Part shown: positions 11,501 to 18,340 of the stretch, piece after piece
Layout: every line of letters starts with the position of its first letter
Numbering within the stretch: position 1 is the first letter of the stretch
Assembly (NCBI RefSeq): GCF_019175285.1
Contig: NC_056529.1
Span: forward strand, 670,455 to 734,454
Origin: Sceloporus undulatus
Lineage: Eukaryota > Chordata > Lepidosauria > Squamata > Phrynosomatidae
Length of the DNA: 64,000 nt
Reading direction: 5' to 3'
The notes under the pieces: generated by a model
What the model saw: only the letters and a program-made list of their open reading frames with translations
What the model was told of the DNA's origin: nothing
The model's database searches: none
Position numbers and translations under genes: made by a program

Positions 11501-13245
11501 GAGTCTCCTCCAAAAGAAAGGGTGAGGAGTTGCGAACAGGCTTCGTCCCTTGGTCTTTTGCGGCAAATCTTTGATGCCATTCTTTTCAGGTCATGCAAAT
11601 ACGAGTGGCCCTGGCACCTGAGTAAAGTGTGAAGTTTAATATGTTGTTGTTGTTGTGCCTTCAAGTCATTTCTAACTTATGGAGACCCTAAGGCAAACCT
11701 ATCATGGTGTTTTTTGGCAAGATTTGTTCAGAGGGGATTTGTTATTGCCTTCCTGAAGTGGAGTGAGAGTGACTTGGCTATGGCCTCCCAGTGGGTTTCC
11801 ATGGCCAAGTGAGGATTCAGACCCTAGTCTCAAGAGCTGTAGTCCAATGCCAATTACACCATGTTGGCTGCACAATATCTTGTTATGCTTCCCCTTAATA
11901 TTTGCAACGAGGCCAACTGATTTGATGCATCTGCTGTAGCTAGAACACCAACAAGTTGAGTAAAAGTTAACATATTGTTTAAAAAAGAAAAGTAGTTTCC
12001 CAAGTTCTGTTCCATTGCTTATCAGTGGCTCTTCTGATAGGGAGTTTCCTCAATAGGGTTCAGTGAGTGGAGGCTTGGAGTGGATTGATTTACTTTGGGA
12101 GATGTGCCAGGCAGAGCATTTCCATGCCAGCTGAGAATCTGACCAGGAAGCAAGCATGCCTTTTGTCACAAGGGTGGGCTAATAGTGTCTTATGGAATGC
12201 ATTTGGCCCCTGCTTTCCACTTGTGGCCTCTGAAATCCGCCAAGAAGTGCTAATGTTGACTTTGCCCCCAAAAGAAATAGAGATCAATGGGAGTGTGGGC
12301 AGCTGCACCATGGAACCAGCCAGGATCCTTGGCAGATGCTGAACTATTGCTGCTTGGCATTGGTGAAAGGCATGCACAAATTCTTTCTCATCAATGTTTG
12401 CATCCTCACAGATCAGCCGCTTAACGTGGTTCACCCGCAAGGATGTTCCCGTGAAGAAGGACTTTTCTATAGTCTCTAGCAGTCCCTGCGCTCTTCCCGT
12501 CGATGGCATCCAGGTCCCTCCTCTTGCTCCTCCAGTCCAGTTTGAGATCAGCGATGGCCCCGAAAACATCAGTGACAAAAAAACTTGTAAGTGGCCCTCG
12601 CCAAATCTTACTAGGAAAATCCATGGCAGTCCATAGGCTGGGAGTGAACGCACTCTGGGTTTGCATCCAAATTTATAAAGGAACTGCCAAGGTGCTGAAT
12701 GTTGTTGTTGTGTGCCTTCATGACAACCCCAAGGGGAGCCTATCCTGGGGTTTTCTTGGCAAGGTTTGTTCAGAGGAGTTTTGCAATTGCTAACGTCCGA
12801 GGCTGAGAGAGTGTGGCTTGACCAAAGTCATGCAGTGGGTTTTATGGCTGAGCGAGGAATTGAACCCTGGCCTCCAGAGTTGTAGTCCAACACTCAAGAT
12901 GCCATGCTGGGTCTTTCTCTTTATATGATTTGTTATTGTTGTGAGCCTGCAAGTCACAACCCAGGGAGCGACTGGCCATGTTCTCCAGATGGTTGCCTTA
13001 CAATCCTGACTCCTTCCTTGCTAGGTGCCCTGGATGGCAAGAAGGCCTCCAAACTTATGCGGCTGGTCTTGTGGGTCTGTGGGATGGAGCGCCAAGATGC
13101 CGACACACCCCAGATGACTGCAGGGACCAAAGAGGAGACCGACTTGGCATTGGTAGAAGAGGCACCCGCCGTGAAGCACATCCTTAATGTCAACTTGATA
13201 TTGTGCCTGAGCGCCGGAGTCTTCCTCTGGGCTTACTTCGCGTAG
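1389..13245 (+). CDS. SLC5A11: SLC5A11 (SMIT2), sodium/myo-inositol cotransporter; 3' 11 coding exons, N-terminus outside window
   Basis: Eleven exons keep one frame and encode 557 residues to a TAG stop at 13243-13245: 1389-1493, 6253-6358, 6950-7030, 7551-7756, 8309-8444, 8664-8771, 9639-9789, 10719-10887, 11306-11521, 12412-12586 and 13025-13245. The family (solute:sodium symporters, LeuT-like fold, plasma membrane) couples sodium entry to uptake of inositol or sugar. Features seen are MPEYL after TM3, the TM6 motif [14 protein letters not shown], the sodium-2-site helix [11 protein letters not shown] and SSYLQPP. These carry the tyrosine, tryptophan, lysine and glutamine that contact substrate in SGLT1. 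The loop [18 protein letters not shown] and the ending LWAYFA resemble SLC5A11 more than SLC5A1, A2 or A4 as I remember them. The human protein has 675 residues, so about 118 are missing upstream. The gene is intact within the window. It lies tail to tail with ARHGAP17, as in mammals. Confidence 0.93.
1600..1800 (-). mobile_element. MIR-core tRNA SINE, minus copy
   Basis: It starts with (TTG)n, then TGCCTTCAAGT..GACTT, CCTATCATGGGGTTTTC, GTGACTT..AAGGTCACCCAGG and a degraded B box. On the minus strand this is a tRNA-like head, a MIR-type core and a (CAA)n tail. Part of the centre is missing. Confidence 0.65.
1877..2265 (-). mobile_element. two adjoining MIR-core SINE fragments
   Basis: 1877-2090 is a nearly full copy with (TTG)n, GGCAAGATTTATTCA, GAGAGTGTGGTTTGTCCAAGG and the B-box complement GATTTGAACCCTGG. 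2098-2265 repeats the second half of the same family. A third weak piece may follow to about 2,390. Confidence 0.6.
2486..2526. repeat. (CT)n(TA)n microsatellite
   Basis: Twelve CT units are followed by about eight TA units. Confidence 0.9.
4572..4734. repeat. left copy of 163-bp duplication beside gap
   Basis: This stretch is repeated at 4965-5127, apparently base for base, on the far side of the gap. Both copies are part of the CR1 linker region. Confidence 0.85.
4712..4754. repeat. inverted repeat, 19-bp arms, 5-base loop
   Basis: The arms 4712-4730 (ATCTCTCTTTTGAGAAACT) and 4736-4754 are exact reverse complements. The right arm starts two bases after the point where CR1 identity is lost. 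Confidence 0.9.
4865..4964. other. assembly gap, 100 N
   Basis: A run of exactly 100 N, a size often used for a gap of unknown length. It lies inside the CR1 element. Confidence 0.99.
4965..5127. repeat. right copy of 163-bp duplication beside gap
   Basis: It matches 4572-4734 at an offset of 393 bases. Unlike the left copy, it continues smoothly into CR1 sequence. Confidence 0.85.
5980..6115. mobile_element. palindromic MITE remnant (TTTAACTGCC family)
   Basis: It shares AATTAAAGCAGTTTGATACCACTTTAACTGCC with the arms of the copies at 15,435 and 52,355, followed by a degraded centre. The right arm is largely lost. Confidence 0.5.
6253..6358 (+). CDS. SLC5A11: SLC5A11 exon (TM4-TM5 region)
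   Basis: The exon is 106 nt, enters in phase 0 and leaves one base over. It encodes [19 protein letters not shown] and the membrane segment [12 protein letters not shown]. The acceptor is CTTCAG and the donor GTGGGT. It joins the next exon to give the family signature [11 protein letters not shown]. Confidence 0.92.
6600..6935 (-). mobile_element. RTE/BovB-type LINE 3' fragment
   Basis: The minus strand encodes [19 protein letters not shown] and [20 protein letters not shown], the C-terminal RTE/BovB signature. It ends about 15 bases before the SLC5A11 exon at 6950. A related copy is at 18,490. Confidence 0.7.
6950..7030 (+). CDS. SLC5A11: SLC5A11 exon (SLC5 signature, TM5)
   Basis: This 81-nt exon encodes [19 protein letters not shown] and ALTLMGF. 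IYTD-LQ is the sodium:solute symporter family signature. The acceptor is CATCTGCAG and the donor GTGAGT. The intron just upstream is derived from an RTE-type LINE. Confidence 0.93.
7310..7540 (-). repeat. unclassified interspersed repeat, possibly L2-like
   Basis: The complement reads [16 protein letters not shown], faintly like the TYKALHGLGPVYLKE of the L2 at 1-1,290. The rest is too worn to place. It ends just before the exon at 7551. Confidence 0.35.
7551..7756 (+). CDS. SLC5A11: SLC5A11 exon (extracellular loop and TM6)
   Basis: This 206-nt exon encodes a long extracellular loop with an N-glycosylation sequon (NSS) and [13 protein letters not shown], then TM6 with SLWYWCTDQ. The Tyr-Trp pair here lines the sugar site in SGLT1. 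The donor is GTAGGA. Confidence 0.94.
8309..8444 (+). CDS. SLC5A11: SLC5A11 exon (TM7)
   Basis: This 136-nt exon encodes [18 protein letters not shown], whose lysine matches SGLT1 K321, and a membrane segment with [18 protein letters not shown]. The acceptor is TTTGCAG and the donor GTAAGG. Confidence 0.94.
8664..8771 (+). CDS. SLC5A11: SLC5A11 exon (cysteine-rich loop)
   Basis: This 108-nt exon encodes a loop with four cysteines, [20 protein letters not shown], then [17 protein letters not shown]5 sugar transporters have disulphides in this loop. The donor is GTGAGG. Confidence 0.93.
9113..9226. repeat. unclassified interspersed repeat
   Basis: It contains GGGAGCTGAAGCCCAAAACA and TCTGGAGGACCAAAGTTGGG, a pattern like the short 'tgggagttgtagtcc' elements common in squamates. 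Similar pieces occur near 17,506-17,600, 55,120-55,160 and 57,385-57,455. Confidence 0.4.
9236..9282 (+). mobile_element. L2-type 3' tail fragment
   Basis: GACCAAGGCAGGATATAAAT and AAAGTAAGTAAATAAG are the usual L2-type 3' end with a short A/T repeat. Confidence 0.45.
9430..9602 (+). mobile_element. CR1 3' end
   Basis: GGAGGTCTTTAAACAGAGGC, TGGATGGCCATCTGTTGGGG and the ending CCAACTCTATGATTCTATG form a CR1 3' terminus. It ends about 36 bases before the SLC5A11 exon at 9639. Confidence 0.8.
9639..9789 (+). CDS. SLC5A11: SLC5A11 exon (TM8, sodium-2 site)
   Basis: This 151-nt exon encodes [18 protein letters not shown] and [16 protein letters not shown]. The serine/threonine-rich helix is the Na2 coordination helix in the LeuT-fold symporters. 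It ends in MIVGR split across the splice. The donor is GTAACT. Confidence 0.94.
10083..10300 (-). mobile_element. MIR-core tRNA SINE, minus copy
   Basis: CCTATCACAGGGCTTTCTTA, TGAGGCTGAGAGAGTGTGAC and TTTGAACCCTAGTCTCC match the family. The tail end is worn. Confidence 0.6.
10673..10710 (+). repeat. 19-bp tandem duplication in a pyrimidine tract
   Basis: Two identical units of GGTCCATCCCTCTCTTCTT stand directly before the acceptor (AAG at 10716-10718) of the SLC5A11 exon at 10719. A partial third unit, GGTCCA, follows. Confidence 0.9.
10719..10887 (+). CDS. SLC5A11: SLC5A11 exon (TM9-TM10)
   Basis: This 169-nt exon encodes [32 protein letters not shown] and [20 protein letters not shown]. 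The glutamine in SYLQPP corresponds to SGLT1 Q457. The acceptor follows a duplicated pyrimidine tract. The donor is GTAATG. Confidence 0.94.
11104..11225 (+). mobile_element. diverged CR1 3' end
   Basis: CCAGAGGCTGGATGGACATT, TTCCTGCATGGCAGAATGGG and GATTGTATGATTCTG match the CR1 3' end with many changes. Confidence 0.6.
11306..11521 (+). CDS. SLC5A11: SLC5A11 exon (TM11-TM12)
   Basis: This 216-nt exon (72 codons, phase 0 at both ends) encodes [20 protein letters not shown], a short loop [20 protein letters not shown] and the segment [19 protein letters not shown]. The donor is GTGAGG. Confidence 0.94.
11641..11880 (-). mobile_element. MIR-core tRNA SINE, minus copy
   Basis: It is nearly full length: (TTG)n, GTGCCTTCAAGTCATTTCTA, CCTATCATGGTG, the core, and a B-box region GGATTCAGACCC near the end. 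Confidence 0.7.
12412..12586 (+). CDS. SLC5A11: SLC5A11 exon (cytoplasmic linker)
   Basis: This 175-nt exon opens [17 protein letters not shown], like the LTWFTR of human SLC5A11. It then runs into a poorly conserved serine/proline-rich linker containing [13 protein letters not shown]. The acceptor is CTCACAG and the donor GTAAGT. Confidence 0.9.
12700..12910 (-). mobile_element. MIR-core tRNA SINE, minus copy
   Basis: (TTG)n, TGTGCCTTCATGAC, GGGGTTTTCTTGGCAAGG, GAGGCTGAGAGAGTGTGGCT and ATTGAACCCTGGCCTCC. It is in the last SLC5A11 intron. Confidence 0.7.
13025..13245 (+). CDS. SLC5A11: SLC5A11 terminal coding exon
   Basis: This 221-nt exon encodes [13 protein letters not shown], an acidic linker, and the last membrane segment [21 protein letters not shown] with final alanine and a TAG stop. 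The short aromatic C-terminus is typical of SGLT/SMIT proteins. Confidence 0.92.
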
Positions 13246-14910
13246 CGTTCCCAAATTATGCCAATTGCAAGGATACTGTCCATGGTCTTGGGTTTCCAAT
13301 GCAAGTGGAGTTGGGTCCTCCTGCAACTTCTCTTCCCCCTGAAATGGTACCCAAGGACAAACGCAGAGGGTTTCCCATGTTTTGGGGTGTGTTGCAGGCG
13401 GATAAAGTGGAAACCAGTGATTCTGGGTGAAGGAGATTTTTTTACAGAACATTTTATGAGGTCTCCCATGCTTTCCACCCCACGCTGGATCCTGCCCATT
13501 CTTGCACAGATAATGCTCTGGGTACATCGTCATGCAAAGTCAGCTTGGGATTCAAGCAACAGGTGAGACTTTCCTTAAAGAAACCTGCCAGTATGTGTGC
13601 CCCTTTGAGGAGAAGATATTAAAAACTGCCTTGCTGGACCAGATAGAGTTCCTTCCTGCCAGGTACTTTGTTCTCAAAACCCATCAGCCAAAGCAGTTGC
13701 TGGCATTGATGGTCTTCTCCCCTCCATCTTGACCTCAACGCCTGATATTCTGAAGATGATCAATGGCCTCTGAAGAGGAGGTCCAATGATTAATAGGATT
13801 ACTAACATTTGTGGTAGGCATACCCACAACTCAGTTACATCCTTGTGGACCAGTAGCTTCATTGGTTAGGAACCTATTGCAATTTGGTGCGGGAGACCCC
13901 TTCTTGCAAAACGACAGCTCCCAGGGTTGATTGGCCAAATGTTGAGGCTAATTTAACAGATCTGCAAATTATTTATTTCTATAGGATAGATAACACTTTA
14001 AAACTCTTAGTCCCTAGTGGGCCAGATTGCATAACACACTTTGCATGGTTTTGGCAGAGGTAAACTCAGGCAGCGAAAGATGTCCGTTTGATGGAGCATG
14101 TGCTTTCCCTCAGATATGTATCTTGCACTTAGCGTGCTTTATTTAGTGATCTGTCAGTGGAAGGTAGAAGATGAGCTTCATTTGCAAGTCTGAGGCATGT
14201 TATCTCTGAAGAAATCCCTTCGAAGGAGGAAAAATGGGTTAATTCACAGTCCTGCCACCTCTCCCAGCCCTAAAATGCATAAACACTAGAGCTTTTTAGC
14301 AGAGGATTCCAAGTCCCCATCCAAACTATACATCCCAGGATTCCTCAAGGTGGGGGGAACAAAATGGCATGGTGCAAGAATATTCTGTGTTTATGAGAGA
14401 TGTGTATGCATTCATCTAGAGGAAGTGTTGACAGTGTTCCCCTTGAAGCACATTAAAAAATGCAGACAGTGGGATTATTTTTTTACAGAATATTTTATGA
14501 ATGCCATGGTTTTTTCCATGGTATTTAAAATGCACACACACACACGCACACACGCATATATAAGTGTGTGTTTTTATTTATTATGTGGAATGGGGTTAAG
14601 TGCTTATGGAAAGGTGCTTTCGTTTGTCCGTGCGCCTACTTGTTTTAAGTTGTTTTCTCTCGCAATACAACATAACCAGCCTCAGTGCACTGGGAAATGG
14701 CCTCCTATGAGCCTTGCGCTCTTTCCGTCAACACAATTATGGCAATAAATATTTGCGGCCCAGCTGTACGAATCGTGCGCAGTGTCGCCTGAAGCTTGTT
14801 TCTAGTAACGTCCATAGAATCGAATGGGGCTTACCTGTGAGTCAAGGTGCGCGGGGAAAACCCAACACAGCAAGCAGGCTTATTGGTAATAAATGTGTTT
14901 CAATGACCTG
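13246..14910 (+). other. SLC5A11: probable SLC5A11 3' UTR
   Basis: No coding signal follows the stop, and recognisable interspersed repeats are scarce for about 1.65 kb. AATAAA occurs at 14744-14749 and again at 14888-14893. The second is followed by a T/G-rich stretch with TGTGCTTC and TTTTCTGGG, so cleavage near 14,905-14,912 is likely. A short (CA)n tract sits near 14,533-14,550. The boundary is inferred. Confidence 0.5.
14888..14893 (+). terminator. candidate poly(A) signal of SLC5A11
   Basis: AATAAA followed within 40 bp by a GT-rich downstream element. An alternative AATAAA lies at 14744-14749. Confidence 0.45.
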
Positions 14911-15212
14911 ACGGCTGCCCTGTGCTTCTTTTCTGGGTGGAAATGAGTCTCTCTATACTTCTATTGATGCAGCCTGGAATCACATTGGCTTTTTAAAACC
15001 ATTTTCCCTTTTTTTCTCTTTATCTTTTGAATCCTATGTTGGGGAAAAAGAGCAAGATATCAATTAAAAATAATAATAAACAAACAAGACATTAAAATTC
15101 ACCTCATTCCTCTTACACATTTTCCAGACCTTCATTCCCTCCAAACAAACTCCATGTCCCCCAATTTTCACCTTTTTGCCTCCTATATTACGTCAAGTGG
15201 GCAATTAAAAAG

Positions 15213-15285
15213 ATTGTATGTATAGCGCTGTGTAAATTTATAGTGCTTTATAAATAAAGGTTAATAATAATAATAATAATTCTCC
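15213..15285 (+). mobile_element. non-LTR 3' tail with (AAT)n
   Basis: TATAGCGCTGTGTAAATTTA, TAGTGCTTTATAAATAAAGG and (TAA)n. The same tail occurs at 57,137-57,230 and, inverted, at 51,023-51,180. Confidence 0.55.
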
Positions 15286-15434
15286 CTTTCCTTCGCATAT
15301 ACAACTTCCCTTATTCCTAATTTATTCCATTTATGATGTTACCAAGTTTTTTTAAAATAAAACCCCCTCGTGCCTCATTCCTGCCCTTTTGTGCCTCAGC
15401 CTCAAAGTGCTTTAAGTTCTCTATTTCTCCTCAG

Positions 15435-15652
15435 GTCCAAAATATACACTCCATAGCTTTAACTGCCCTGGCTCAGTGCTAGGGAATCCTGGGAATTGTA
15501 GTTTGGGGTGGCACCAGAGCTCTCTTTCTGACAGAGAAGGCTCAATGTCTCACAAAACTCCAGTTCCCAGAATCCCCTATCATTGAGCCAGGGGCAGTTA
15601 AAGCGGTCTCAAACTGGGTTATTTCTGCAGTGTGTTTGGGACAGTTTCTGAG
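15435..15652. mobile_element. palindromic MITE (TTTAACTGCC family)
   Basis: The left arm TTTAACTGCCCTGGCTCAGT and right arm TGAGCCAGGGGCAGTTAAAG are near reverse complements. Between them, GGGAATCCTGGGAATTGTAG is mirrored by CTCCAGTTCCCAGAATCCCC. Confidence 0.7.
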
Positions 15653-15922
15653 ATTTTAGTCCAAAACACACTCCCTTTTTTTTTCCTCTTCCAACCTTTT
15701 ATTTTACTCAGGTGCTCCTTGAGTTGTTTATTATTGTTGTTGTTGTTATTCATCATATCTTATTATTTTTAGGCTTTCCTCCCTTGGGGAAAACAAAACA
15801 CCTCACACACTTAGAGCTTTCTTTTACCTCACAGAGTTACTCCAAACCCTTCAGCACTTTGAAATCTCCTCAGGTGCTTCATAATATACTGTATATAATT
15901 TAAGTCTGAGGCTTTCAAAAAG

Positions 15923-15923
15923 A

Positions 15924-15991
<68 letters not shown>
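15923..15991. repeat. (TCTA)n microsatellite
   Basis: About 17 perfect ATCT units. Confidence 0.95.
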
Positions 15992-16340
15992 GCCTCTGGC
16001 TTAAATTTCAATGCTTAAAATTCACTTTTTCTCCTCAGCTTCTCCTCTTCTTCCCTCTCCCTCAAGTATATCTTTATTAGTTTATACCACAAGCAATAAA
16101 TAACACAACCCTTCAGTACAATAACAACAACAACAGAGTTATTGCAAACCCTTCAGTGCCTTGAAAATCTCCTCAGGTGCTTCTTTTTAAAATAAAACCC
16201 CCTCTGTCTCACCCCTCATTTCCCGCCCTTTTTGAAGGCTTCAGCCTTACATTAAAGCCCTTCATATATTAAAAAAAAAAAACCCTTCACAATATAACAC
16301 AAATGTGGCACATATCTTATTCAGGTGCCTCCCCTCTCAG

Positions 16341-16341
16341 A

Positions 16342-16390
<49 letters not shown>
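16341..16390. repeat. (TTA)n microsatellite
   Basis: About 16 ATT units. Confidence 0.95.
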
Positions 16391-16393
<3 letters not shown>

Positions 16394-16399
16394 CATCAT

Positions 16400-16658
16400 T
16401 ATATTTTGGGACTTTTTCTGTACAAAATTTGCACATAGTTGATGTATGTATGTATATGAAAGAATCTACATTTCAGGACTTACTCTGTATAAAATTTGCA
16501 CATCATTCTCAAATATATATATATACACACACACACATTTGCATTTGGAACTTTTTCTGTACAAATTTGCACACTTCTCTCTCTCACACACATATATATG
16601 AATCTTTGCATTTCAGGACTCATTCTGTACTCAGGACTTATTTTGCACATTGTTCTCT

Positions 16659-16696
<38 letters not shown>

Positions 16697-16815
16697 CATG
16701 TTTGCATTTGGGACTTTTTCTGTACTAAATTTGCACATTGTTCATGTATATATGAATTGTGTGTGTGTGTGTGTGTGTGTGTGAGAACAATGTACAAATT
16801 TTGTACTGATTCCAT
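16400..16815. repeat. degenerate tandem array with inverted last unit
   Basis: Units built on GGACTTTTTCTGTACAAAAT and TTGCACAT(T)GTTCTC recur about five times with TA or CA spacers. The last unit, GAGAACAATGTACAAATTTT at about 16,783-16,806, is in reverse orientation. A (CA)n run at 16662-16694 faces a (TG)n run at 16758-16783. Confidence 0.75.
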
Positions 16816-16854
16816 ACTCCTACTACCAGCATCCCTCTGTTATATTATATTATG

Positions 16855-16936
16855 GCAAACCCCCTCTGAAGAAACTTGCCAAGAAAACCCCATGATGCAT
16901 TGGAAACAACTTGAAGGCACGCAACAACAACAACAT
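16855..16936 (+). mobile_element. MIR-core SINE, 3' part, plus copy
   Basis: CCCCTCTGAAGAAACTTGCC, AAGAAAACCCCATGATGCAT, AACTTGAAGGCACGCAACAA and (CAA)n. The tRNA head is missing. Confidence 0.65.
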
Positions 16937-17639
16937 TTTATAGATGTTGTTCCTATATAGAGGCCCTATACTCTTTGGCTCAGAAATCCCAATTGTGTTT
17001 CTGTGTATGGATACTTAAAGAGAAAAGTACTTTGTACATGTCCTGGGGCACAGGGCTTACTCCTTGCACAGCTGAAAACTACAAATCCCTGACTCACTGG
17101 TCAAACTGGTCTAGCTATTCATCTCTCCTGGCCCAGCCCAGGAGGAAATGGAACTGGACTGGCCATACTGGTTTCCACCTCCTAGCTGCAACAAAAGCAG
17201 CTCCCAGTAAGTCCCAGCAGCTGAATGTGGTGATCTGGCACCATCTAGTGGAGCTACTGGTAATTTCACACTGGGGCGAATTTCAGCATTCAAGAGAGAT
17301 TAAAGAGCATTTAAAGCATCCCGCAAATAAAGTGAAAATGTCGAGTCATTGAGCAAATGATTATCACATGCAATTGTGCAAATAAAGTAACATCGGTAAT
17401 TCATTGTTGCTAAAATCCTGAAAGTAAAAAGATGCGCATAAATGCTCCTTTAATGTGGCCACTTTTAATGGCTTTGCAAAGTAACCTTTTTAGGATCATG
17501 GCTCCCAGATTTTGATCAGGCAACCACATCCATTGGACTGCAAGTCCCAGCATGGGCAGGGTCTCCAAAATCCCTCTGGATAAGGATTCCGCAATGACTG
17601 CAATTCCCAGAATCTCTTACCCAGTATTGTCAACAGACT

Positions 17640-18110
17640 CCCCCAAAATCTTTATGGACTCTTTGCAAAAGATCCCTGGTTCTCAACATCCTTTTTGAAT
17701 TATGATGACCAGAACTGGACACAAGGCCAAAGCATAGACTCATAATGTTGAGTTGGAATCTCTTTTCCTGGAGCTTGCATCCATTGCTCCATTGTGTGCT
17801 ATTCTCTGGAGCAGCAGAAAGCAAGTTTGCTCCATCCTCAATATGACACCCCTTGAAATATTTAAACATATCATAACTATCATATCACCTCTGAATCGTC
17901 TCTTCTCCAGGCTAAACATACCCAGGATCTCCCCAAGTCTCTTCTTGTAGGGCTTTATGGTTTCCAGGCCCTTCATCATTTTGCTCAGTTTCCTCTGGAC
18001 ATGCTCCAGCTTGTCCACTTCTTGAATTGTTTTGTTCAGAACTGGACAGTGTTATTCCAGGTGAGGCTTGACCAAAGCAGAATAGACTTCCCTGGACACG
18101 TCAAAAAGAA
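17640..18110 (-). mobile_element. diverged CR1 fragment
   Basis: The complement encodes LEHVQRKLSKMMKGLETIKP and MFSLEKRRFRGDMIV, the CR1 reverse transcriptase C-terminus in broken frames. The octamer tail is lost. Confidence 0.75.
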
Positions 18111-18191
18111 GAATAAATCCACCCATCTTTGAGCGCATGAGACCTCGAAGCCCAGGACTGGTGCGCTTTGCCCCATCATCAGCCATTCTGT

Positions 18192-18201
18192 NNNNNNNNN
18201 N
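18192..18201. other. assembly gap, 10 N
   Basis: A run of ten N, 58 bases before the chosen TEX47-like start codon. Confidence 0.99.
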
Positions 18202-18259
18202 CGCACGTCAGTTGCCTCTGGCCGTTCGCCAGGTTCCGGAACAGCTTCTCCGGAGCAAG

Positions 18260-18340
18260 ATGGCCACCATGTTGGCCAACATAGTGACCAGGAGCACCCT
18301 CCTCAGCGCATTGGAGGAGAAGCGAAGGCACCAGATGAAG
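18260..18340 (+). CDS. TEX47: TEX47-like exon 1 (start codon)
   Basis: This 81-nt exon encodes MATMLANIVTRST then LLSALEEKRRHQMK, a basic, probably helical lead-in. The donor is GTTTGT. A second in-frame ATG sits at codon 4. An upstream in-frame ATG at 18137 would read through the assembly gap, so I do not use it. Confidence 0.65.

Larger units (their letters stand above)
14911..18190. other. intergenic region, repeats only
   Basis: I see no coding signal between the SLC5A11 3' end and the TEX47-like gene. The stretch holds an L2-like tail, a palindromic MITE, TCTA, TTA and CA microsatellites, a tandem array and a minus-strand CR1. Confidence 0.6.

Noticed and set aside
11102-11566. 154-codon minus-strand frame
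   Set aside because: It is the antisense of an SLC5A11 exon plus a CR1 tail.
15923-16390. CRISPR-like regular repeats
   Set aside because: Perfect TCTA and TTA microsatellites without spacers, in a vertebrate genome.
16399-16960. Open frames of 99-154 codons rich in His, Thr and Cys
   Set aside because: They are translations of CA/TG and TA microsatellites within a tandem array.
18137-18259. Upstream ATG at 18137 as start of the TEX47-like protein
   Set aside because: The frame runs through ten unknown bases and worn sequence next to an old CR1. The ATG at 18260 has a better context and gives a length close to the family.
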